DNA of 6,481 nt from Kiritimatiellia bacterium (lineage in GTDB: Bacteria; Verrucomicrobiota; Kiritimatiellia; SLAD01), in assembly GCA_007128275.1 (NCBI GenBank), contig SKXR01000143.1, forward strand, positions 1-6,481, given 5' to 3'. Below the pieces are notes generated by a model, which ran no database searches, was not told the origin of the DNA, and worked only from the letters and a program-made list of their open reading frames with translations. The translations under genes and the position numbers were made by a program. Below are positions 1-6,054 of this stretch, piece after piece (within the stretch, counting starts at the first letter, position 1; the number at the start of each line of letters is the position of its first letter).

Positions 1-143
1 CGACATCACGGGCTCTTGTAACTCGCCCCTCCGAAGGTGACTGGTTCTTTCCGAAACGGGTTCATACATGCGGCGTGGGACGGTCCTCCGGGCCGTCCCG
101 ACGGGCGGGGCGGTGGACGGGTTGAGAGTGCATTCTACAACAC
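1..143. other. Window-edge stretch with no supported gene
   Basis: I see no convincing gene in this stretch downstream of the deacylase. On the minus strand an ATG at 69-67 opens a frame that stays open to the window edge (23 codons, beginning MYEPVSERTS), but it has no Shine-Dalgarno sequence and I recognise no family in it. An overlapping minus ATG at 65-63 is closed by a TGA after about 19 codons. The plus-strand frames close quickly or look non-coding. A strong GC-rich hairpin (77-99) lies inside the stretch and a heptamer array begins at its right edge. Confidence 0.4.
77..99. repeat. GC-rich perfect-length hairpin (possible terminator or REP-like palindrome)
   Basis: GGGACGGTCC (77-86) pairs with GGGCCGTCCC (90-99) across a three-base loop. 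This gives ten consecutive pairs, one of them a G-T wobble. No run of T follows on either strand, so it is not a textbook intrinsic terminator. Its place about 95-115 bases past the deacylase stop would suit a transcript-end structure. A dispersed palindromic repeat is equally possible; copies elsewhere in the genome would decide between them. Confidence 0.5.
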
Positions 144-192
144 TACTTGAATGTTCAACGTTGAACATCGAACATCGTACATGGAACGATCT
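144..192 (-). repeat. Heptamer-period array directly after the deacylase stop, with an 18-base palindrome
   Basis: Read on the minus strand from the base after the TGA stop (195-193), the sequence falls into seven-base units: AGATCGT (192-186), TCCATGT (185-179), ACGATGT (178-172), TCGATGT (171-165), TCAACGT (164-158), then TGAACAT (157-151) and TCAAGTA (150-144). Four consecutive units end in TGT or CGT. The last core units also form a perfect palindrome, ATGTTCAACGTTGAACAT at 151-168. The array starts with no gap after the stop codon, as the other arrays in this window do. Function unknown. Confidence 0.75.
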
Positions 193-1761
193 TCACCCTA
201 CAAAGCGCCCGGCGCGTTCGCCCGTGAAGCGGCCGTCGCGAATGGTGACGACGCCGTTCACGACCACCAGGTCCATGCCTTCGGAGAGTTGGTGCGGGCG
301 AACGAAATCAGAAAGATCGCGCACCTTGTCGCGCCTGAACGCGGTCAGGTCAGCCCGGTATCCTTTCGCCAGAATGCCGCGATCGTTGAACCCGAACTGG
401 GCGGCGCACAGCGATGTCATCTTGCGAATGGCTTCGGGCAATTCCACGCTGCGCCCATCCAGTACCGCGCGAAGATAGCGGGGGAAACTGCCGTACGCCC
501 GCGGATGCGGATGGTCATGGCTCAACGGCCCCGTCGGCGCATGAATGGAACCGTCGCTGCCGAGCATGACGTACGGCTCGGCAAGAATACGCCACATATT
601 CTCTTCGCTCATGCCGAAGAAAATACCGGTGGTCTTCAATGCGTCCTTCTCCACGAGATAAAACACCGCATCCACGGGTTCCACCCCGAGGGCGGCGGCC
701 ACCTCGCGCAACGGTTTCCCCTTAAAGGACGCGGTCTCGGGATGATGCGTCGAGCCGACGGTGACCGAATCCCAATAATCGTCTTCGCGTTCCACAAGCA
801 TCTCTTCCCGCATCCGCGCCCGCGTGTCGGGATCGCGCACCCGCGCCAAGATCGCCGCGTGGCCGCCGTCGAGCGCCCAGTCCGGCAGCAGGATGTCGAG
901 GTCGGTGCAGGCGGCGGTGTAGGGATACCGGTCGGCGGCGACGTCCATTCCTTCCTGGTCTCGCGCATGCCGGATCCGTTCCAACGCGGCATCGAGTTTA
1001 TGCCAGTTCCTCTTGCCCGACGTTTTCAAGTGCGAGATCTGCACGCGCGCGCCGCTGCGCCGCCCGTACTCGATGGTTTCATCGATGGCTTCGAGCAGGT
1101 GATCCCCTTCGCTACGCATGTGCGATGTATAGACGCCCTCGTGCGCGGCCGTCACGCGGCACAACGCCTCGACTTCTTCCCGCGGCGCGAACGTGCCGGG
1201 GATATAAATCAGGCCGGTGCTGAATCCGATCGCCCCTTCTTCCAGGCTTTGATCCAGGCGCTGCTCCATCGCCGCCAATTCGTCCCGCGTCGCAGGGCGC
1301 CCCTCGTAGCCAACCACCCCGGCGCGCAGCGTGTTGTGCCCGATCAACAGCGACACGTTCACCGCGGGGGTCACTTGATCCAGCAGGGCTCGGTATTCCG
1401 CCACGGAACGCCATGCGCCGGGACATTCGTGTTCCCGCCAATCGGACGGCAACTTGTATTCGCCGTACAGCGGCGCGGCGGAAGCGCCGCAATTGCCGAC
1501 GATTTCCGTGGTAATGCCTTGCGTGATTTTCGACGCGGCGGACGGTTCGACGAGCGCGTACACGTCGGAATGCGAATGCACATCGATGAAGCCGGGTGCA
1601 AGCACGTAGCCGGACAGATCAATGACGGTTTCGGCTTCCGCACGGGCCAGCGAACCGACCTCCACGATCCGCTCGCCGACGATCCCCACATCGGTGACAC
1701 GCGACGGATTGCCCAACCCGTCGAACACTTCCGCATTCGTGATTTTGATATCGAACATCAT
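193..1761 (-). CDS. N-acyl-D-amino-acid deacylase (D-aminoacylase) family amidohydrolase
   Basis: This 522-residue protein belongs to the metal-dependent amidohydrolase family of D-aminoacylases, which hydrolyse N-acyl-D-amino acids (or related amides) to a free D-amino acid and a carboxylate. It shows the family's landmarks in order: the metal pair H62/H64 in HSHSD, the bridging C91 in GNCG, H214 in YTSHMRSEGD, H244 in ISHLK, the catalytic-type D403 in GSDGS, and an HPRAYG segment (419-424). The C-terminal small domain has DRGILAKGYRADLTAF. Length is normal for the family, and no signal peptide is visible, so it is likely cytoplasmic. The start is the ATGATG at 1761-1756, whose first residues fit the family N-terminus (FDIKITNAEVFDG). 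No Shine-Dalgarno sequence precedes it; the leader is a decamer-repeat spacer. It is last in the run of five genes, 78 bases after the CxxC protein. Substrate is not readable: D-amino-acid or peptidoglycan-fragment salvage is inference, and dipeptidase or other amidase activity is possible. Confidence 0.9.
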   Translation of the reverse strand: MMFDIKITNAEVFDGLGNPSRVTDVGIVGERIVEVGSLARAEAETVIDLSGYVLAPGFIDVHSHSDVYALVEPSAASKITQGITTEIVGNCGASAAPLYGEYKLPSDWREHECPGAWRSVAEYRALLDQVTPAVNVSLLIGHNTLRAGVVGYEGRPATRDELAAMEQRLDQSLEEGAIGFSTGLIYIPGTFAPREEVEALCRVTAAHEGVYTSHMRSEGDHLLEAIDETIEYGRRSGARVQISHLKTSGKRNWHKLDAALERIRHARDQEGMDVAADRYPYTAACTDLDILLPDWALDGGHAAILARVRDPDTRARMREEMLVEREDDYWDSVTVGSTHHPETASFKGKPLREVAAALGVEPVDAVFYLVEKDALKTTGIFFGMSEENMWRILAEPYVMLGSDGSIHAPTGPLSHDHPHPRAYGSFPRYLRAVLDGRSVELPEAIRKMTSLCAAQFGFNDRGILAKGYRADLTAFRRDKVRDLSDFVRPHQLSEGMDLVVVNGVVTIRDGRFTGERAGRFVG

Positions 1762-1772
1762 GAAATTCAGGA

Positions 1773-1803
1773 GAACCGCGAACGAACGCCAATGAACGCC
1801 AAT
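1773..1803 (-). repeat. Decamer-period array upstream of the deacylase start
   Basis: On the plus strand GAACGCCAAT occurs twice in tandem (1784-1793, 1794-1803), preceded by a degraded GAACCGCGAAC (1773-1783). On the transcribed strand this reads ATTGGCGTTC repeated. The period is 10, unlike the 7-base arrays elsewhere. It occupies the place where a ribosome-binding site would be expected and supplies none. Confidence 0.75.
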
Positions 1804-1861
1804 GGTTCATGCTGAAATTTATCCAACACGTCTCCCGTCCTATTCGCGTGCATTCGCGTCC
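1784..1861. repeat. Imperfect long inverted repeat made by two decamer arrays
   Basis: The array at 1784-1804 and the array at 1841-1861 are the same decamer in opposite orientation. Paired, they give about 16 Watson-Crick pairs plus one G-T in 21 positions, with mismatches at equivalent places in each unit, around a loop of about 36 bases (1805-1840). The right arm lies inside the last codons of the CxxC gene, so a hairpin in the transcript would contain that gene's stop codon. No T tract follows, so whether it terminates transcription, stabilises mRNA or does nothing is unknown. Confidence 0.5.
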
Positions 1862-2403
1862 ACTTGCGGTTCCTCTTGCGCCGGCGAGGCCGGCTGTTCC
1901 CCGCCCCCGCCGAGCATGAGCACCACTTCCTCCTGTACATGCTCCAGTTCGGCCAGCTTGAGTTCGGGATCGCGTATGACAAAGGTCTCGTTGGTCTTGC
2001 GGTATTCGTACACGCGCAGTTTCACGCCGTCCTCGCGCACAAGCACATCACGCTCCACCAACAGGCGACGCCGTTCCAGCATGACGGCGAGAATATAGAT
2101 GGTATTGGCATGCGCGGCGTTGTCCTCCTCGATGAGCTTGCGCAACAGTGATTCGGCCGTTTCCTTGCGCAATGTCTCCGGCGGCGGCGGCGGAGGCAGC
2201 CGGAATACGCTCTGCCAAATGCTCAGCGCCGGTTCCGCCGACACCGCCTCCCAGCACGCCCGACATATATCCTCGCGCTGATACCCCTCCTCGCCGAAGA
2301 AAAGCCGCGAGAGAAACTCCTCTTGATCGGAGAACGGTTTAGTACATTTCACGCACGCCTCGCTCCGCGTACGGACATCCCAGTCTTGTTTTTGATTTAT
2401 CAT
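1840..2403 (-). CDS. Uncharacterised small protein with two CxxC pairs (putative zinc-binding)
   Basis: I do not recognise a named family. The 187-residue product begins MINQKQDWDVRTR and carries C17-x2-C20 and C47-x2-C50, 26 residues apart, a spacing that fits one zinc-ribbon-like site. A proline hinge follows (70-75, partly encoded by a CCG-type triplet run near 2180-2195). Next comes a basic and acidic, probably helical region (about 78-165) with the hydrophobic stretch TIYILAVML (101-109), then a low-complexity acidic tail. No signal peptide or clear membrane span is visible, so it is probably cytoplasmic. The start at the ATG 2403-2401 is preferred over a TTG 48 bases upstream, because those upstream codons are spacer repeat. 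The last codons, VDANARE, are themselves part of a decamer repeat. It sits between the TPR gene and the deacylase. A regulatory or scaffolding role is only a guess. Confidence 0.75.
   Translation of the reverse strand: MINQKQDWDVRTRSEACVKCTKPFSDQEEFLSRLFFGEEGYQREDICRACWEAVSAEPALSIWQSVFRLPPPPPPETLRKETAESLLRKLIEEDNAAHANTIYILAVMLERRRLLVERDVLVREDGVKLRVYEYRKTNETFVIRDPELKLAELEHVQEEVVLMLGGGGEQPASPAQEEPQVDANARE
1842..1871 (-). repeat. Decamer-period array overlapping the 3' end of the CxxC gene
   Basis: On the plus strand ATTCGCGTGC (1842-1851) and ATTCGCGTCC (1852-1861) are tandem near-copies. A weaker third unit, ACTTGCGGTT (1862-1871), follows. All three lie inside the coding region, and the first includes one base of the TAG stop. 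They encode the C-terminal residues around VDANARE. Confidence 0.7.
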
Positions 2404-2459
2404 GGAAAATGGTTGATGATTAATGCGTCCTGAAAACTCTTCCACTGACAACTGAATAC
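2404..2459 (-). repeat. Heptamer-register spacer between the TPR gene and the CxxC gene
   Basis: After the TPR stop (TAA, 2465-2463) and three bases, the minus strand divides into eight seven-base units that end exactly at the ATG of the next gene. They begin with GTATTCA (2459-2453) and GTTGTCA (2452-2446) and end with ATTAATC (2424-2418), ATCAACC (2417-2411) and ATTTTCC (2410-2404). The middle units are too diverged to be convincing alone. The register continues weakly into the gene as ATGATAA and ATCAAAA. No Shine-Dalgarno sequence is present. Confidence 0.6.
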
Positions 2460-2462
2460 TTC

Positions 2463-4751
2463 TTACTCTTCACTCCACTTCGGATACCGTTCCTGCAATT
2501 CCTGTGCGGTCCGCGCGCGTTCCGACTCGCGACCGGCATGGCCGAGCGCGATCGCCGCGCGATACAGGGATTCCGGTGTAATCTCCGGGTCGTCGAACAG
2601 GATGCCCACGCTGAGATACATCCTCGCCGCGCGATCCCAATCCTCCGCCATTTCCGCCGCGCGGCCAAGACCGAAATAGGCCCGCGCCCGGATATCGGCC
2701 AATTCGTCGGACGCCGCCAACTCCGCCGCGCGCTCCAAATACGGCACAGCCCCGGCCGATTCCCCGGCGTCCAATTTTAACCGACCCAGATGCCATGCGG
2801 CTTCCGCGCCATCTCGCGTGCGTGCGTCTTCCGCCAAACTCCGCTCAAACGCGGACACCGCCTTGTCGGGTTTGCCCTGCCCCTGCAAACTCCGCCCGTA
2901 CAGCGCCCAGCCGATCTGCCGCCAGGCCGGCGTGTCCGCCGCCTCCGTCATCGCCTGCGCGGCGGCCGCCGCCGACTCATACTCGGACGCATCCAACCGG
3001 TACAACGCCAGCCATTCCATCATCGACAACGGCAGAGTGCCCCGCGCGGCCGTATCCAGCAAGTCCTGCATCAAGTCCGCCGCCTCGTCCGCCTTCTCCT
3101 GGCGCTGTAGCGCCACGGCCAGGCGGAACCGCGCGCGAACGCTCAGTTCGGCCGACGGTTCAAGCGCCAAGACGGCGCGCAACGCGTGCTCCGCGGCGGC
3201 GTGGTTCCCTGCCCGTTCCTGCAACACGCTCAGCCAATAATGCGCGTCGACGGCCAACGCCGAATCGCCGTGATGCTCCAGAAATTCGTCAAACGCCGTG
3301 CGCGCTTGACGGTCCCGGCCCAACTGCATCTCGGCCAACGCCTGCTGATACCGCGCTTCCGCCGCCAAGGCGTGACCAGGATACCGCGTCAAGAGCGTCG
3401 CCCAATCCTTTACCGCCGCCTCATGCCGATCTTCCATCGCCATGCAGAACGCGGCGGCAAAGAGCCCTTCCGGCGCCAGCGCATCGTCCGGAAACCGTTC
3501 CGCCAATTCCCGGAACGTCCGCGCCGCCGACACATAATCGCGCCGGTTTTGAAGAAGCCGGCCCAACCGATACAACGCCTTGGGCACCCGGTCACTATCG
3601 GGATACGTGTCGAGCAGAAGGCGATAATATTGCACAGCCTCGTCGTCGCGGCCCACGCCCGCATACGATTCGGCGAGCAACCAGTACACGTCTTCACGGA
3701 TGGCCTCGTCCGGCTCGATGGCTTCCGCGTCCGCGAGCGCCTCATCAAACCGATCCTGGCGAAACGCGATCAGCGCAACTTCATACGACGCCACCTGCGC
3801 CAGCGTGTGATGGGGATACTCGTCCAACAGACGCGCATACGTTGCGCGCGCGTCTTCGGTGCGTACGAGTTGACGTTGGCAATTGGCCCGCAGATAGAGC
3901 CACTCCGCGTACCGCGCCTCGTGCGCCGGATCCGCCAGCGCCGTTTCCGCGAGGGCGAGTCCGTCGGCGTAGCGACCGGCGTTATGATAGGCCCAGGCCG
4001 CCTGCCATTGGGCCTCGTGTGCGCGACGCGCGTCCGGATATCGATTCAACAGGCGGCCATACCGTTCCGCGCTTTCCGCGTAGTCAGCGGCTCGGAAAAA
4101 CCATTCCCCTTGTTGGAACAACGCTTCCGCCGCCACGTCCGGCGTCGCGGGATTCGCCGCCGCGCGTTCGTAGAGCGGCAACACCTCGGTCGCACGGTCC
4201 GGCCGCACGGCGTACAGTTCGGCCAGATCCAACGCGGCATAGGAAGCAAACGGAGAATCCGGATACTGCTCCAGTACCGTCTGGAAATCCTGTTCCGCTT
4301 CTTCGGTCAACAACTGCCGCTTGGCCGCGTACCCCTTGTAATAGTGTGCCGGCGCAGCCAGCGGCTCCGGCGGTTCCTTCTCCAAGAATGCGCGGAACAG
4401 GTTGATCGCGTCCAGATACCGGCCCAACGTCACAAACCCTTCCGCGCGGCGGAACTCGGCGCGCGGCGCCGAGGTGCTATCGGGATGTTCGCGTAATACG
4501 CGCAGATAAAACCGTTCCGCCGCGCCCGGATTGTCGAGACGCCGATGGCACTCGCCGATCCGATACAAGACCAGATCCATCCGATCAAACGTTTCATCTT
4601 CCCGCGACAGTTTCAGGTACTCGTCCAACGCCAAGTCATACAAACCGCGCGCATAGAGACCGTCCGCAAAATACATTTGCTCGTCGGGTGGCATCGCCAC
4701 GAGCGGCACGACGAGGAAGGGCAGAAGTACGAGGATAAGAAAACGTGGCAT
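2463..4751 (-). CDS. Exported multi-TPR protein following ExbB/ExbD
   Basis: This 762-residue protein is almost entirely tetratricopeptide repeats, roughly 18-20 by eye, running from about residue 24 to the C-terminus. Typical units are ALYRLGRLLQNRRDYVSAAR and VYWLLAESYAGVGRDDEAVQ. Spacing is near 34-37 residues and many units end in a YP-D turn as in BamD/CpoB(YbgF)-like repeats. The first 19 residues (MPRFLILVLLPFLVVPLVA) are a signal peptide with a plausible cleavage after A19, so the repeats should lie in the periplasm. TPR arrays bind protein partners and have no catalytic residues. Position 65 bases after ExbD suggests a partner of that complex, comparable in logic to CpoB in the Tol-Pal system; that is inference. 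The ATG at 4751 starts exactly at the signal peptide but has no Shine-Dalgarno sequence, being preceded by a heptamer array. The stop TAA lies inside a word shared with the end of exbB. Confidence 0.9.
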   Translation of the reverse strand: MPRFLILVLLPFLVVPLVAMPPDEQMYFADGLYARGLYDLALDEYLKLSREDETFDRMDLVLYRIGECHRRLDNPGAAERFYLRVLREHPDSTSAPRAEFRRAEGFVTLGRYLDAINLFRAFLEKEPPEPLAAPAHYYKGYAAKRQLLTEEAEQDFQTVLEQYPDSPFASYAALDLAELYAVRPDRATEVLPLYERAAANPATPDVAAEALFQQGEWFFRAADYAESAERYGRLLNRYPDARRAHEAQWQAAWAYHNAGRYADGLALAETALADPAHEARYAEWLYLRANCQRQLVRTEDARATYARLLDEYPHHTLAQVASYEVALIAFRQDRFDEALADAEAIEPDEAIREDVYWLLAESYAGVGRDDEAVQYYRLLLDTYPDSDRVPKALYRLGRLLQNRRDYVSAARTFRELAERFPDDALAPEGLFAAAFCMAMEDRHEAAVKDWATLLTRYPGHALAAEARYQQALAEMQLGRDRQARTAFDEFLEHHGDSALAVDAHYWLSVLQERAGNHAAAEHALRAVLALEPSAELSVRARFRLAVALQRQEKADEAADLMQDLLDTAARGTLPLSMMEWLALYRLDASEYESAAAAAQAMTEAADTPAWRQIGWALYGRSLQGQGKPDKAVSAFERSLAEDARTRDGAEAAWHLGRLKLDAGESAGAVPYLERAAELAASDELADIRARAYFGLGRAAEMAEDWDRAARMYLSVGILFDDPEITPESLYRAAIALGHAGRESERARTAQELQERYPKWSEE

Positions 4752-4753
4752 GA

Positions 4754-4816
4754 TCAGGGCGCGGTGGTCGGTGTTCGGGGTTCAGGGTTCAGGGTCTTCT
4801 TACTTTCCACCCCTCC
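4754..4816 (-). repeat. Heptamer array filling the exbD-TPR spacer
   Basis: The 65-base spacer is nine seven-base units plus two bases. From the exbD stop the minus strand reads GGAGGGG (4816-4810), TGGAAAG (4809-4803) and TAAGAAG (4802-4796). It then reads ACCCTGA twice (4795-4789, 4788-4782), ACCCCGA (4781-4775), ACACCGA (4774-4768), CCACCGC (4767-4761) and GCCCTGA (4760-4754). Neighbouring units differ by one to a few bases, as in an array drifting from a single word. TAAGAAG echoes the word in the exbB-exbD spacer. Confidence 0.85.
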
Positions 4817-5230
4817 TCATTCCGGCACGCCTGTGGCGAAGGAGATGTTCCAGATATCGGATTGGCGGCACAGATCGAGGACGCGGATCACATGTTCGTA
4901 TTCCGTCTTGCGGTCCGCGCGGATCAGGACCGGTTGCCCCGGAAACAGATCGGCCACGCGATCCAGCATCGCGGCGAGCTGTTCGTCGGAAACGAGCTGT
5001 GCATTCACGACCAACTCGCCGCCGGCCCGAATGTTGATAATGATTTCGCCGGGCAAGCGTTCCGGGATCTGGCCGGTTTCCGCCGTAGGCAGGGTGATAT
5101 CGATCTCCGTTTCCCATTGCGCGAAGATCTGGCTGGTCATGAAAAAGCAGAGCAGCAGAAAGACCACATCGATCATCGGGGCCAACTGAAACCCCACCGC
5201 GTCCGGCTTAATCTGTTTACGGAAATTCAT
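4817..5230 (-). CDS. exbD: ExbD/TolR-type biopolymer transport protein
   Basis: ExbD/TolR proteins sit in the pore of the ExbB/TolQ channel, carry the proton-accepting aspartate and pass energy to a periplasmic domain. This 137-residue protein has the expected short cytoplasmic N-terminus (MNFRKQIKPDAV), one membrane span (about 17-37) with the key aspartate D21 in APMIDVVFLLLCFFM, and a periplasmic domain (about 40-137) with the family motif VLIRADRKTEYEHVIRVLDLC. Length matches the family. The start is supported by the only strong Shine-Dalgarno in the run, GGAGGG just upstream. It follows exbB by 43 bases. Sequence alone does not separate ExbD (TonB-linked) from TolR (Tol-Pal); no TonB, TolA, TolB or Pal gene is visible here. 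Confidence 0.93.
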   Translation of the reverse strand: MNFRKQIKPDAVGFQLAPMIDVVFLLLCFFMTSQIFAQWETEIDITLPTAETGQIPERLPGEIIINIRAGGELVVNAQLVSDEQLAAMLDRVADLFPGQPVLIRADRKTEYEHVIRVLDLCRQSDIWNISFATGVPE

Positions 5231-5231
5231 T

Positions 5232-5287
5232 CACCCTCCGACTTCCCACTTCTTACTTCTTACTTCTTACTTCTTACTTCTTACTCT
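5232..5287 (-). repeat. GAAGTAA heptamer array spanning the exbB stop and the exbB-exbD spacer
   Basis: Minus-strand units in order are AGAGTAA (5287-5281), then GAAGTAA four times exactly (5280-5253), GAAGTGG (5252-5246), GAAGTCG (5245-5239) and GAGGGTG (5238-5232). The first exact GAAGTAA contains the exbB stop codon TAA (5276-5274). After one more base comes the exbD ATG. The 43-base spacer is thus six units plus one base, and the units change progressively toward the Shine-Dalgarno sequence. This is the cleanest array in the window. Confidence 0.95.
5234..5239 (-). promoter_or_regulatory. Shine-Dalgarno sequence of exbD, formed at the end of a heptamer array
   Basis: GGAGGG on the minus strand ends three bases before the exbD ATG (5230-5228). 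It straddles the last two units of the GAAGTAA-type array (GAAGTCG, GAGGGTG), so the ribosome-binding site appears to be a modified repeat unit. No other gene in the run has a comparable site. Confidence 0.7.
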
Positions 5288-6008
5288 TCAACAACTGGGT
5301 CAACAAATCAGCCGACACCGTTTCGAGGCGGGCGATCAGTTTCCCGGTCCGACCGCGGAAATAGGCGTAGAAGATCATGGCCGGAATGCCGACCATCAAC
5401 CCGGCCGCCGTGGTCACCAGCGCCTGGGACACGCCTTGCGCGAGATAGATGGGTCTGGCGCGCGCCAGATCGAGGGCCACCGCGTTAAACGCCGTCAACA
5501 TGCCCAGCACCGTACCGAGCAGGCCGATCATCGGAGCGATTACGCCGATGTCCAACAGGTAATGGGTCTGATTCTGGATCATCGCGGACTGGCGACTGCC
5601 TTCCCCTTCGATGATTTCCTTGACCATACCCGGGTCGGGCTGTTCCGTGTGTTCCGCATAGTCCAGCGCCGAAAGCGTCACCGCGGCCACGGGCGACGGC
5701 TTACCCGCACAGGCCGCGCGCACATCCGCCAACTTGCCTTCCGCCAGCAGACGGCTCACTTCCAGGGTGAAGATCTTCGGTGTCACCTGTTCTTCGCGCA
5801 GGACCATAAAGAAGTAGACGATCAATGCCACGCCGCCAATAGACATGACACCCAGCACATACATGATCCAGCCGCCTGTCCGGATGATTTCGGCGAGGGT
5901 CATGCTTTGCGCAAACACTTCGCCGGCCTCAGGATCCGCGCCGAAGACGGGCACGGCCACGAGGAGGAAAAGGAACAACAGACGGGAACCGGCGTTGATT
6001 ATGCTCAT
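5274..6008 (-). CDS. exbB: MotA/TolQ/ExbB family proton channel subunit
   Basis: ExbB/TolQ proteins form the inner-membrane pentameric channel that, with ExbD/TolR, turns proton flow into work on periplasmic or outer-membrane partners. This 244-residue protein shows an N-terminal signal-peptide-like segment (RLLFLFLLVAVPVFGA, about 9-24), then three membrane spans near 45-68, 150-172 and 196-217. The family signature IAPMIGLLGTVLGM is at 157-170 and QALVTTAAGLMVGIPA at 195-210. A cytoplasmic loop lies between spans 1 and 2. The cleavable N-terminus is absent from E. coli ExbB but I recall it from other phyla. The ATG at 6008 opens directly into the signal peptide, and a weak AGG seven bases upstream is the only ribosome-site candidate. 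It heads the run with exbD. The C-terminal LKSKK is encoded by the first units of a heptamer array. Confidence 0.93.
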   Translation of the reverse strand: MSIINAGSRLLFLFLLVAVPVFGADPEAGEVFAQSMTLAEIIRTGGWIMYVLGVMSIGGVALIVYFFMVLREEQVTPKIFTLEVSRLLAEGKLADVRAACAGKPSPVAAVTLSALDYAEHTEQPDPGMVKEIIEGEGSRQSAMIQNQTHYLLDIGVIAPMIGLLGTVLGMLTAFNAVALDLARARPIYLAQGVSQALVTTAAGLMVGIPAMIFYAYFRGRTGKLIARLETVSADLLTQLLKSKK

Positions 6009-6011
6009 GCG

Positions 6012-6046
6012 AAAACCTGATGGATGGTGGTTGGTTATTGGTTATT
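6012..6046 (-). repeat. AATAACC heptamer array just before exbB
   Basis: Minus-strand units are AATAACC twice (6046-6040, 6039-6033), AACCACC (6032-6026), ATCCATC (6025-6019) and a diverged AGGTTTT (6018-6012). Three bases separate it from the exbB ATG. On the transcript the first four units contain no G, so they would form an unstructured leader. Confidence 0.8.
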
Positions 6047-6054
6047 CGAGACGG

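Noticed and set aside
1..69. Possible 5' end of another minus-strand gene starting at 69
   Set aside because: Only 23 open codons, no ribosome site, a competing ATG four bases away and no recognisable family; cannot be judged without more sequence.
151..1815. Long plus-strand open frame (554 codons) opposite the deacylase
   Set aside because: It mirrors the well-supported deacylase gene and its translation is Arg/His/Pro-rich with no recognisable domain; a GC-rich shadow frame.
2404..2451. Upstream TTG start extending the CxxC protein by 16 residues
   Set aside because: The added codons are entirely spacer heptamers, TTG is a rare start and no Shine-Dalgarno precedes it; the ATG at 2403 is simpler.
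2795..4496. Plus-strand frames of 536 and 436 codons opposite the TPR gene
   Set aside because: They are antisense shadows of a clear repeat protein, with compositions rich in Arg, Pro and Thr and no domain.
5232..5287. CRISPR array
   Set aside because: Units are seven bases in direct tandem with no spacers; this is a short tandem repeat.
4545..5488. Plus-strand frames of about 210 codons across exbD and exbB
   Set aside because: They cross two well-supported genes and the heptamer spacer and have no family features.
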